Part shown: positions 23,432 through 33,774 of the stretch, piece after piece
Layout of the letters: the number at the start of each line of letters is the position of its first letter
Numbering within the stretch: position 1 is the stretch's first letter
Assembly (NCBI GenBank): GCA_964017185.1
Contig: OZ024875.1
Coordinates: 62,925,043-62,989,042, forward strand
Direction of reading: 5' to 3'
DNA from: Rugalucina vietnamica
Taxonomy: Eukaryota > Mollusca > Bivalvia > Lucinida > Lucinidae
DNA length: 64,000 nt
The notes under the pieces: model-generated
Told to the model about the DNA's origin: nothing
The model's input: only the letters and a program-made list of their open reading frames with translations
The model's database searches: none
Position numbers and translations under genes: made by a program

Positions 23432-25260
23432 GCTTTTAAGTGACCTATGTTGACCTTGTCGTAAAATAGGTCAAGGTCATCACAGGGTCATAATTTATAT
23501 ATACATTGTAGTACTTTAGCCATTGATGTTTCATGCCAAGTTTCGTTGAAATCCGTCTGCCGGTTCCAGAGAAGAAGTTTTTTGAAGGGTTTTTACCATT
23601 ATATGGGCATGGCGGCCATCTTGGTCATGTGACCTGGATTATTTATATATACATTCGTTACCCATCCCTATAGATGCTTCACATAAAATTTGGCTTTGAT
23701 TGGCCAAGTGGTTTCAGAGGAGAAGATGTTTGAATATTATGGTAATATACATGTATATTGCCCCGGGGTGGGGGCATATGAGCCCTTGGGTCCAATTTGT
23801 TTTTCAGAATCATTAATATTCAGTCCTTCTACCCATTTCCTGCACGATTTTTACCTCAAAAGACTTTTTAAAAGTTTTCCCCATTCAAATGCATTGGCGA
23901 CCTATGTTGACCTTGCCATAAAAAAGGTCAAGGTCATCACAGGGTCATGATTTATATATACATTGTAGTACTTGAGCCATTGATGCTTCATGCCAAGTTT
24001 CGTTGAAATCGGTCCACCGGTTTCACCGGAAGAAGATTTCTGAAGGGTTTTTACCATATATGGGCATGGCGGCCATCTTGGTCATGTGACCTTGATTATT
24101 TATATACATATTGGTAACCCCTTCCTATTAATTCTTCACATAAAATTTGGCTTTGATTGGCCAAGCAGTTTCAGAGGAGATGATGTTTGAATATTATGGT
24201 AATATACATGTATATTGCCCCGGGGTGGGGGCATATGAGCCCCTGGGGTGCATCATTAATATTCAGTCCTACTGCCCATTTCCTGCAAGACTTTCACTTA
24301 AAATCAAAATGACACTTTAAAAGTTTTCCCCATTCAAATGCATTGGCGACCTGTGTTGACCTTGCCATAAAATAGGTCAAGGTCATCACAAGGTCATGAT
24401 TTATATATACATTGAAGTGCTTGAGCCATCGACGCTTCATGCCAAGTTTCCTTGAAATCTGTCCACCGGTTCTGGAGAAGAAGATTTTTGAAGGGTTTTT
24501 ACCATATATGGGCAGGGCGGCCATCTTGGTCATGTGACCTGGATTTCTTATATACACATAGTCTGACTGGTCAGCCGTCAAAATGAAGTATCATACCCAG
24601 TGGTTCATTTTGCCGTCTGACTCCAGCACATTGTCAAAAAGCCAAGCTGTCAGCCACTTTTGGGTGAAAGTCATTATTTACAGAATAACAAGTTTTTATA
24701 TAAACAAATGGTGTAAAACATTGTAAAACAAAAAAAATAAACAAACCTCCATTTGAAAATTCATAAAACATATCCAAATTTTGTTTATTTTGATGATTTT
24801 TTTTAAAAGAATTCATTCAACATGGCTGACAAAAAAGTCATCTGAGAGGGGAGACAATTCTAACTGCGAGCTTCTGATTGGCTCTTAGAGAGTGCATGAC
24901 CTCAGCACCCAGCCATCAACCAATCAGATAAGGAATTCCCATAAAAATCAATGTCTAAAAACAGCTTGCAGAGATATTAATAGAACTTGGGAAATTTTGA
25001 TAGTGTTGGAGTCAGACGTCAAAATGATAAATCAGTTATCAAAAATTCATTTTGACGGCTGACCCGCCAGACTAATATACACATTGGTTCCCACTTCCTA
25101 TAGATGCTTCACATAAAATTTGGCTTTGATTGGCCAAGTGGTTTCAGAGGAGAAGATCTTTGAAAATGGTGGACGCCGCCGACACCGACGACGACGGACG
25201 GACGCCGGGTGCCTACCTATCCTATAAGCTCCCCTTTGAGCCTTCGGCTCAGGTGAGCTA
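23432..25260. mobile_element. Repeat C copy 2, with nested TIR element
   Basis: The internal unit (TGGCTTTGATTGGCCAAG at 23691, 24148 and 25120) has a period of about 457 bp once the nested element is removed. It ends TTCGGCTCAGGTGAGCTA, the same end as copy 3. The left terminus is lost. Confidence 0.75.
24560..25073. mobile_element. 514-bp TIR element nested in Repeat C
   Basis: The ends AGTCTGACTGGTCAGCCGTC and complement of GACGGCTGACCCGCCAGACT enclose AT-rich sequence. ATATACACAT flanks both sides as a 10-bp target duplication. The undisturbed Repeat C units carry the single site. Confidence 0.88.
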
Positions 25261-25382
25261 AAAATACCGATGCATAAGTAAAGACCTTGGATGATAACAA
25301 CAAACATAAGACTTATTTCATACTCATCTCCCAGACTCAAAAATGAGCCACGATACAAGAAATTCGGTCTTCAGGGTTTTAT

Positions 25383-26017
25383 GGCTGTTTGCGATATTCC
25401 AGCCCCTTTTGTGGTTTTCTGACATAACACCTGCATGATGTCTAATCATAAGATCAAAGAATTTGAGTGTTCCCAAAATAGCACCACTATAACAGTTCAT
25501 TTTCAGTACAAACAATTTACCCAACTAGCCATTTACTAAGGACAAGTTTAGCTCCACCCACCTGCCACCACTGGAGGAAGGACTAACTGACCTCTAATTA
25601 TTATTTATTGTCACTTGTCAGTGGCTGAATTTATTTCAATAAAGTACATGAAATGTGTCTTGTGGACACATACAAAAGCACATTTAAACAGACAAGAACA
25701 ACATTTAATCTTGCAATTTGATCTAATCATAGGAAGACTAGATATTTTGAAGCATGTAAATATTTAATTGATTTTACTTCAATTCAACTGAGTCAGTGAA
25801 CTGACCAGCTGTCACATAAACTATATGGGCGGGACTTAGGTTTATCTACCAGCATGAGTAAACTATTATTGGCTAATTCTATGCCACTGTCTCGAGGTTA
25901 ACTTGGTTCACTTTTTACTACAAAGGGTTTTCATAGTCTTTGAAGTCTGATGTTGAAACATCTTGGGGTTGTCTTTGATTTTGACAAATGGAGACACTAA
26001 TTCGCAATTGGCAATAA
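25383..26017. other. 635-bp insertion relative to the duplicate
   Basis: Splits an old MITE-A copy that is continuous at about 20395. No inverted ends or coding signal are seen, so the type of insertion is unknown. Confidence 0.5.
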
Positions 26018-26280
26018 ACCAGGTCCAAGACAAACAGGGCTGTACAGGCAAAGAAGAAGGCTAGAGGATTGAAATTTTCAGATTTAACTAGAAGAGTGAT
26101 TGTACTACTATACATGAGGTGGAAGTCAACGATTAGCAGTGCAATTACTTCAAAGATGATCTGTCCCTTTGTTTTTGTATAGGCAAACATTCAGTCATCT
26201 CCCAGACTCCCATATCAGACAGAATGTCCTTGTCCTTGTCAGATAGATAGAAATTCTGGTCTGACATGCTATAAAATAAA

Positions 26281-26509
26281 TGAGCCCTGTCACAGAAAAC
26301 TGGTCTTCGGGATTTCCCACCAGGTATGACACAAACAGGCATATACAGTCTCAGAAAAAGGCTAGAAGCTTGAGATATATGATGGAGAGGAATTGTACTA
26401 CCTGTGTGGCGAAAACAAAGGCACTGATCAGCCGCGCAGTTACTGCACAGCTGATCTGTGCCTTTGTTTTCGCATAAGCAAAAATCTAGTTTTCTCATGA
26501 CATGGCACA
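26281..26509. mobile_element. MITE-A copy 11, absent from the duplicate
   Basis: TGAGCCCTGTCACAG...CATGACATGGCACA. The duplicate (about 20655) reads AAAATAAATATGCAAGAG across the site. Confidence 0.88.
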
Positions 26510-26869
26510 AATATGCAAGAGACATGTTGATTTGTGCAAATAAAATTATATGAGGCTCATAATTATGCATCGCTTGGAAATCAGTCTTGTGGGGTTAAAA
26601 TCAGGCAAGACAACGGTTACTTCCCTATATGTAAATTAATTAGCCAGAAAATAAAAATGTGCATGCAGTTCACGTTCTGCTACTCTAATGTTGAAAATTA
26701 TATTGAGATGGCAAGTTTTAAGACTCCATTTTTCTCAAGAACCTTCTCATGTCTTAATAGATGCATCTTGACTATCTGACCAATGGAATCAATACATGTT
26801 GACAAAACTCCGGGAAATCAGCAGGTTTACGACTAATTGCCAGACACATGAGCTACAGCCTCTGATAAA

Positions 26870-27104
26870 TGACCCGCCGTATGGGAAAACCAACAATTTG
26901 CATATGCGAAAACAAAGGCGCAGATCAGCTTCGCGGTAACCGCGAAGCTGATCAGCACCTTTGTTTTCGTTCCTTAGATAGTACAATTTCTCTTCTTCCT
27001 AAATCCGGAATTTCAAGCTCCTAGCCTGCTTCTGTGACTGTACAGGTTGGTTTGTGTCAGACCTGGTCGGAAATCCTGATGACCGTTTTTCTCGCATCGC
27101 GGCT
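26870..27104. mobile_element. MITE-A copy 12
   Basis: Occupies the same site as copy 9 but is in the opposite orientation: here the palindrome lies at the left, there at the right. Confidence 0.82.
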
Positions 27105-27559
27105 GAAATTATTACAAACAAAAAATGTAAGTGGTATCCTAAAAGGTTGGTGTTTAAAATTCAGAACAAAACAAATTTGACCATAATAATTGATTGACAA
27201 CTCATAAAATCTGCCAAGCAAGGCCATTCTAATACAATTTCACAGCTTACATTTCTAATAAGTTCTAAATCAGCTGAAAGTCATATAGATCTAATATTTA
27301 ACTTAACACAAATAAACCTTATCCACTTTTCCAACAGTAATTCATGTTGACACTCAGGCTCATCTCTTGATTAATATTGACACCCATGGAAAAATCTTTA
27401 CAGAATCAGTTTACAAAAATTACTTAACACTTTTTTTTCCAGACTGCCTTAAGGGTTCTAAAGACCTTATCAAACTAAAATAGCATAAAAATGGCTGAAC
27501 ATTCACAGTAGATGGCTGCGGGCTGAAAATTTTGGATTTTAGAAGACAGTACTGTCTAA

Positions 27560-27820
27560 CATCAGGAAACCATGTCTGTGCAGTGAATACCCCCTTAAAC
27601 CCCACTTTTACTTTTTTGTAAACTATAGCAAAACTGGGGTTTGCAAGGGTATACCTATTTTTTTTATTTTTGATCCAAAACATAGAGGCGGTTCTAACGT
27701 GTACTCACAATCAATGTTTTAAGCAAACATATTAAAATTAATCAAATTTTTCCAATGAAATTTTCATTTTTTAATGCTGGAAAAATTCTCTGCATATTGC
27801 ATGGGCAAGTTTTCGTAATG
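27560..27820. mobile_element. MITE-B copy 5
   Basis: Paralogue of copy 3. The left arm of the hairpin is deleted (CATAGAGGCGGTTCTAACG). Confidence 0.8.
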
Positions 27821-28439
27821 TGTCTTATAAAACAAATCAAAGGCACTGATAAGCTGTGCAGTTACCTTGCAGCCATCGGAGCATTTGTTTTGCATAATTA
27901 TGCAAGAGAAGATTTCTCATGACGAATGCGAATCTCCTGGGGCTCCTATGATCTATAAGAATAATTCCAAAGTGATATTCGAGGACAGGTCACGAACGGC
28001 CAAGGAAAGAAGTCAAGATATACAATTAGATTTCATTGTAATCGTCACACGATTCTGTGATCAGATAATCACAACCAATTGTTGCCTTCCAGAAAAATGA
28101 GAATTTTCTTTCAAAATAAGACCAAATCAACATGGGATATAACGAAGATATTAGATTTCGTTTCAGTTAATATCTGTAATTTAGAGCATTTTGTTGCCTT
28201 AATTTGCTCTTTTGTGAACTGGAAAAACACTATAACGTGGAGTAAGCCCATGGAGACATGTAGCATACACCCATGTTGAACTGTCGATGCTACATGTGGA
28301 AGTATGAAGAGAAGTTGTTTAAAAAGTTGCCACATACCTGCTTTATAATGGTATAGCCTTCTGCTTGGGTTAGCTAAAAATGGACCTTTCTTTTAAATGG
28401 CCACAAAGTTTACAGTAATTGCTGATGACACTGGCTAAC

Positions 28440-28950
28440 ATCTCTTGATTAATATTGACACTTCCAGAAAATCTTTGAGGAATTAGTCTATAAAAATTAC
28501 TTAACACCACCAGGCTGGCTTAACCCAGATCTTTTAAATCCTTAGGAAACCGACAGACACTAAGAGACTAGTGACCAACACAGGAGCATTACGCCTAATG
28601 GAGATGGTCACAGATTTTAACATTTAAATTCAGCAAATAAAGGAATCTGTTGTATTCATATGTACCAAAATAAGCAGTACAATAAGTGCTTAGTACTATT
28701 AAAGCACATTTGTGGTATGGTTGGCATAATTATGCAAACTAAATTTCCACATACCAAGGCTTAGTATTCTCCTGGGGCTCCTATGATCTATAAGAATAAT
28801 TACAAAGTGATATTCTAGGACAGGTCACGAACAGCCGAGGAAAGAAGTCAAGATATATCATTAGATTTCATTGTAATCGTCACACAATTCTGTGATCAGA
28901 TAATCAAATATTCTTTCAAAATAAGATCAAATCAACATGGAATATTAAGA
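28440..28950. repeat. Partial third unit of the segmental duplication
   Basis: Contains CATCTCTTGATTAATATTGA, CCTGGGGCTCCTATGATCTA, GACAGGTCACGAACAGC and TTCTGTGATCAGATAATC in the same order as units 1 and 2, with large internal deletions. Confidence 0.75.
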
Positions 28951-29393
28951 TTTACATCTCTTTTTACCATATTCAGCAATGAGCACTTCTGAAATCTTGT
29001 AGTACGATATTAAGACCTGTGTGCCTTAGTTACAGCAGAGGAAGGCTAAGTATGGCCAAATAGACAGAATGGTTCTGTGTACTTCTTAGTCAGTTCTTCC
29101 TACATGTACAATTCAATTCTTTTGCAAATTGCTCTGGTCAGTTTACAATGATCCTAAATTACAGTGTCCCAACCTACTGATTCTCCTTGTGGACCTATAT
29201 CTAAGAATATATTTATGTTGGCAAGTTGATTTCCAATAAGTTAATAGTCCATCAAGGAATTAGTATGGATTGTGTGATATTTTAACAACATTGGAAAGAA
29301 GTGTGTTATATTGGCCATACTTATTCTTCCTCCACTGTACCACACAAAGTCATAAATATCATGTACGGTTATGCATAAGTTATTTGAACTTAC
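28951..29393. other. Intron after exon C, nothing recognised
   Basis: Sequence immediately downstream of the exon C donor, with no repeat shared elsewhere in the window. Confidence 0.4.
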
Positions 29394-29505
29394 ATGACTG
29401 TATTTATTCCAGCTAATTGTTGTACCATCTGAAGAGAACAGCCAACAAATAATGCCTTCCTTACTGAGGAAATACGCAGCACCTGACAACATACTGGTAC
29501 TTTGG
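29394..29505 (-). CDS. SLC2A13: SLC2A13-like transporter, exon C (end of loop, TM7)
   Basis: The 112-nt exon encodes VRKALFVGCSLQMVQQLAG followed by INTVM, matching the TM7 region of HMIT and other SLC2 proteins (QQxxGIN substrate-site motif). The acceptor is TTTGTTTCAG|CCAAAG and the donor CAGTCAT|GTAAGT. The leading CC completes the Ser codon opened by exon B, and the trailing AT is completed by the first G of exon D (Met). The first 73 nt of this exon and about 22 nt of intron before it are the source of the 95-bp tandem array just upstream, so many copies of its acceptor exist. The acceptor nearest the complete exon is annotated; one further upstream could be used instead. Confidence 0.9.
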
Positions 29506-31038
29506 CTGAAACAAAACATAGGAACATAGAGAACAGCCAACAAACAATGCCTTCCTGACAGAGGAAATATGCAGCATCTGACAACATACTGGTACTTTGG
29601 CTGAAACAAAACATTGGAACATAGAGAACAGCCAACAAATAATGCCTTTCTGACTGAGGAAATATGCAGCACCTGACAACATACTGGTACTTTGGCTGAA
29701 ACAAAACATTGGGACAGCCAACAAACAATGCACTTCCTGACAGAGGAAATATGCAACACCTGACAACATACTGGTACTTTGGCTGAAACAAAACATAGGA
29801 ACATAGAGAACAGCCAACAAACAATGCCTTCCTGACAGAGGAAATATGCAGCACCTGACAACATACTGGTACTTTGGCTGAAACAAAACATAGGAACATA
29901 GAGAACAGCCAACAAATAATGCCTTCCTGACAGAGGAAATATGCAGCACCTGACAACATACTGGTACTTTGGCTGAAACAAAACATTGGAACATAGAGAA
30001 CAGCCATCAAACAATGCCTTCCTGACAGAGGAAATACGCAGCACTTGACAACATACTGGTACTTTGGCTGAAACAAACCATTGGAACATTGAGAACAGCC
30101 AACAAATAATGCCTTCCTGACTGAGGAAATACGCAGCACCTGACAACATACTGGTACTTTGGCTGAAACAAAACATTGGAACATAGAGAACAGCCAACAA
30201 ATAATGCCTTCCTGACAGACGAAATACGCAGCACCTGACAACATACTGGTACTTTGGCTGAAACAAACATTGGAACATAGAGAACAGCCATCAAACAATG
30301 CCTTCCTGACAGAGGAAATACGCAGCACCTGACAACATACAGGTACTTTGGCTGAAACAAAACATTGAAACATAGAGAACAGCCAACAAATAATGCCTTC
30401 CTGACAGAGGAAATACGCAGCACCTGACAACATACTGGTACTTTGGCTGAAACAAAACATTGGAACATAGAGACCAGCCAACAAATAATGCCTTCCGTAC
30501 TGAGGAAATATGCAGCACCTGACAACATGCTGGTACTCTGGCTGAAACAAAACATTGGAACATAGAGAACAGCCAACAAATAATGCCTTCCGTACTGAGG
30601 AAATATGCAGCACCGGACAACATACTGGTACTTTGGCTGAAACAAAATATTGGAACATAGAGAAGCAGCCAACAAATAATGCCTTCCGTACTGAGGAAAT
30701 ATGCAGCACCTGACAACATACTGGTACTTTGGCTGAAACAAAACATTGGAACATAGAGAACAGCCAACAAATAATGCCTTCCTTACTGAGGAAATATGCA
30801 GCACCTGACAACATACTGGTACTTTGGCTGAAACAAAATATTGGAACATAGAGAAGCAGCCAACAAATAATGCCTTCCGTACTGAGGAAATATGCAGCAC
30901 CTGACAACACTGGTACTTTGGCTGAAACAAAATGTAGGAACATAGAGAACAGCCAACAAATAATGCCTTCCTGACAGAGGAAATATGCAGCACCTGACAA
31001 CATACTGGTACTTTGGCTGAAACAAAACATTTGAACAA
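29433..31038 (-). repeat. 17-unit, 95-bp tandem array derived from exon C and its acceptor
   Basis: Units are marked by GGTACTTTGGCTGAA on the plus strand, at 29496, 29591, 29686, 29773, 29868, 29963, 30058, 30153, 30248, 30342, 30437, 30532, 30627, 30723, 30818, 30912 and 31007. The period is 95 bp, with one 87-bp unit. Each unit is about 22 nt of intron ending in TGTTTTGTTTCAG plus the first 73 nt of exon C. The unit nearest exon C is exon C itself. The array lies inside the intron between exons B and C and is free of stop codons in the exon frame. The very long minus-strand reading frames here (up to 578 codons) are a consequence of this and not a separate gene. Confidence 0.95.
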
Positions 31039-31039
31039 T

Positions 31040-31439
31040 CGTCTTTGCCTTCCTAGATACGGATAAACACAGCATTGGATATGACTGAAGTAGAAGATAA
31101 GAAGTTTTCTTTGCTGCCAACAACATGGTGACAATTTTCCTTGTAAAATTCTGATCTTTATTTTTGCCCTTGCATTATTTTCTGACACAATACAAAGGGC
31201 AGGCTCATTAAACTTCACTTTTTCTTAAATGGTGCAGACAATTTTGTCATCTGCTCTCATGGCTCTAATTAAGAGTTTACATGTCTTCTATTAATACTCA
31301 CAAGAGAGTCTTCATTCCTTCATGCATTCACAATGATTGAATTTGAATAAGGCAAACTGGTTAAATTTAACTATTTTTTGTTCAATTTTGCAGACATAAT
31401 TTTTGCTGGCTGCTTTCTAGATATAAATAGACCAGGTCC
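31040..31439. other. Intron between exons B and C, nothing recognised
   Basis: AT-rich; no coding signal. Confidence 0.4.
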
Positions 31440-31652
31440 CAAGGTTATAAAACTTTTTTCATAAATAAAACTTCTCATAAATACAGAAATAGCCCAAATA
31501 TACTGAATTTGAAGGTTTAGAACTCCAAATCCTGTAATTTATCCTGCTGATAAATGTTAAAATGCCAACAACTGTTGGCATTTTAACATTTATGAGCAGG
31601 ATAAATTTTAGATTCAGCTGAGCTGAGCATGAAAAAAGTTTTATAACCTCGG
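31440..31652. mobile_element. MITE-D copy 3, abutting exon B donor
   Basis: Ends AAGGTTATAAAACTTTTT and AAAAGTTTTATAACCTCGG, with an internal palindrome AATGCCAACAACTGTTGGCA. The element ends about 14 nt from the first intron base of exon B. Confidence 0.85.
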
Positions 31653-31665
31653 GGCCAGTACTCAC

Positions 31666-31877
31666 AAGAGAGGTCTTCATTCTGCTGTGCTTCCAGACAA
31701 TTTGCCTTGATACTTTCATATTCTTCCTCAATGTCAAGCTGTCCCCTCATTGTCTGCAGGACCCGGCGGGCCCGCTCTTCTTGGTGGGTGCTGATCAGCC
31801 AGCGCGGACTCTCGGGCATGAATATGAACCCAACAAACAATATGAAGCTAGGAATACCAGCTAGACCTAACATGTAC
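31666..31877 (-). CDS. SLC2A13: SLC2A13-like transporter, exon B (TM6 and start of central loop)
   Basis: The 212-nt exon encodes YMLGLAGIPSFILFVGF, a membrane helix, then MPESPRWLI, the PESPR signature after TM6 of SLC2 transporters, and a charged stretch with MRGQLDIEEEYESIK that matches the central cytoplasmic loop of HMIT. The acceptor is TTTTCCAG|GTACATG and the donor CTCTCTT|GTGAGT. One nucleotide completes the Arg codon begun in exon A, and one nucleotide (T) is left for exon C. A TIR element ends about 15 nt into the following intron. Confidence 0.95.
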
Positions 31878-32626
31878 CTGGAAAACAGTGACACATAATA
31901 CATATTTATTTTGGTACACAATCTTTAAAATACTATACACCACGAGGACCGAAGAACTAACTAAATGTTATGAACCACTGCAGAAGCTGAGGGTGAGGTT
32001 ACGGCCGTGTAAAATTGATTTAAGCCCGCCAGTAACTTTTTGTTACTGATCGTTCCAAGTCGATACTTCTGTGGTGGTTCTTTATGATTTATGTCTTGGT
32101 GTTTAATATTTTTGTGATGTTGGCGCCTTATGTATGTTTTCATATTTTTAGTTAAGTTAAGGTAACTGAGTGGCCACCTATTGGGAAAATAGCTGCTCAT
32201 TCGACTTACGAAATGTTTTCAAGGTATAGGTACCTGATTGTTAGTTTGGTTTTTTTCCCACCTCGGGCTTTTAGAGTGGGAATCTTTTGCTGGTTGCGCC
32301 TTTTCCTGATCTTTGCCTACTTGTACCTTTATACTCAGGCAATTGAGTATACTCAGGCAATTTAGAAATGCAACAGTTTAATTCTGTCTCTCTTCTCAAC
32401 TGTGTATATTGTTTAAGTAATATTTTAAGGCACATTATAATGACATGTCATAATTAATAGTCAAGTGGCTTAACTTGATATGGAACAAATTAAAATTCTT
32501 ATTCAATAAACTTTTTTACTTGCAACAATCTCTGTTACAGAAAATGTTCTGTGATTTGACCTGTTGACATACAGGTGGAGTCCATCAATTGGGCACTATC
32601 TAGATTATATTATGTTATACATAATA
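31878..32626. other. Intron between exons A and B, nothing recognised
   Basis: No exon or shared repeat seen. Confidence 0.4.
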
Positions 32627-32862
32627 TGAGCCGCCTCGTGGGAAAACCAACAATGTGGTTTCCAAACAGGTCCAACACAAACCGGCCTGTACAAGCACAG
32701 AAAAGAGCTAGAAGCTTGAAATTTTGGAGTTAAGTAGAGGAGGAATTGTACTATCCGAATAGCGAAAACAAAGGCGCTGATCAGCTTCGCGGTTACCGCG
32801 AAGCTGATCTGCGTCTTTGTTTTCGCATATGCAGATTGTTGGTTTTCCCATGAGGTGGCTCA
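32627..32862. mobile_element. MITE-A copy 13, next to exon A donor
   Basis: Full length, TGAGCCGCCTCGTGGG...CATGAGGTGGCTCA, with the palindrome perfect. It begins 42 nt after the exon A donor in transcript direction, with the palindromic side nearest the exon. Confidence 0.9.
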
Positions 32863-32903
32863 TATTATAATATAATAATTATAATATTATAAGCTGACAA
32901 TAC

Positions 32904-33063
32904 CTCCACCCATTGACAGCATCAGGACTGAAAGCACCATCAACTATGCTGGCCACAAACTGACCACCCGCTACCATGGCGATGTTAGCCGACACCAGAC
33001 GACCCCGGATATGTGGAGGAGCACATTCAGCAACATAGATAGGTACTGTGGTGGAGGACATAC
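32904..33063 (-). CDS. SLC2A13: SLC2A13-like transporter, exon A (about TM4-TM5)
   Basis: First recognisable exon of a major-facilitator sugar/inositol transporter related to SLC2A13 (HMIT), which in animals moves myo-inositol with protons across membranes. The translation includes STTVPIYVAECAPPHIRGR, with the PxYxAE segment and the RGR motif that follows TM4 in SLC2 proteins, then a GGQF..S.VDGAF segment typical of HMIT and a final GWR. The acceptor is TTTCAG|GTATG and the donor GGAG|GTATTG. The 160 nt fit phase 1 in and phase 2 out, and join exon B in frame to give GWRYMLGLAG. The exon(s) coding the N-terminus and the GYDTG-type first helix must lie upstream (higher coordinates) and were not found up to 64000. 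Confidence 0.93.
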
Positions 33064-33658
33064 CTGAAATAGTGAAAGGGATGAAAAATTCAGCCATAAA
33101 TAATAGCATAATCTGGACTACTGCACATCTTTTGCATGGTGGGTAATTTGAATCCATTTTTGTTGTTGTTGTCAGGTCTAAACTATCTGCAGTGCTATTC
33201 CCATGGTTATATGTATCATCCTTGACAAAATCCTTGAATTAAAATGTTTCCACATGTGATGCAAATGACAAATCAAAAAGCAACAGTTACACACTGTACC
33301 CTACGTTATCTTGCCAACTGTTGGAGAAAATGTTGTAGACCATCAAAGCAATCCGACATCTACTGAATGATTTTCAATGTCAGACATAAAGTTTAGCTGT
33401 CCGTGACAATGACAAAATAATAATTATAATAATTAATAATAATAATCTCCATATTTTAGGAGGATAACATATTTAGCACAATTGCCAATCTTCTGTACAG
33501 TCCTCCAGTGAATACAGACACAGATTATCATCTGACCTTTTTTGTTATTATTGAATTTACTATTTCATATTTTTTTCGTTAAACATGCGATGTTAGTGAT
33601 GCTATATTTTTGGGAGAAGTGAAGCCAGTGCTTGCCCTATAATGCTGAGCCAAGCAAG
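33064..33658. other. Upstream intron, TAA-rich tail of a dispersed repeat
   Basis: AATAATAAT followed by CATATTTAGCACAATTGCCA (33425-33495) also occurs in part at 47635, 48200 and 48910, suggesting a retroelement 3' end with a TAA-type tail. Confidence 0.4.
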
Positions 33659-33770
33659 GTAGCCTCTGGTACCATTTTTTAACGTCTTCAGTATGACATG
33701 GCCCTGGATAGAACCCACAACCTCTCGCTCCCAAGGCCGATGCTCTAACTATTACGCTATAGGGACTGGT
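33659..33770 (-). mobile_element. Second tRNA-derived SINE type, head region
   Basis: The minus strand reads TAGTTAGAGCATCGGCCTTG (A-box-like) followed by GTGGGTTCTATCCAGGGCC (B-box-like) at tRNA spacing. No full tRNA fold with acceptor stem is apparent. Confidence 0.55.
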
Positions 33771-33774
33771 GGTC

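Larger units (their letters stand above)
22965..28420. repeat. Segmental duplication, unit 2
   Basis: Second copy of the block at 19131-22935. It is longer because it carries Repeat C copy 2 (to 25260), an insert of about 635 bp (25383-26017) and MITE-A copy 11, and it lacks the SINE and MITE-A copies 7 and 8 of unit 1. A third, shorter partial unit follows at 28440-28950. Confidence 0.85.

Noticed and set aside
29433..31038. CRISPR-like array
   Set aside because: Regular 95-bp repeats, but no unique spacers; the DNA is animal and the unit derives from an exon.
29390..31126. Long minus-strand reading frames of 578, 403, 345, 177 and 159 codons as proteins
   Set aside because: They are different frames of the 95-bp exon-derived array, which lacks stops. 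Only the last part (exon C) is a supported coding sequence.
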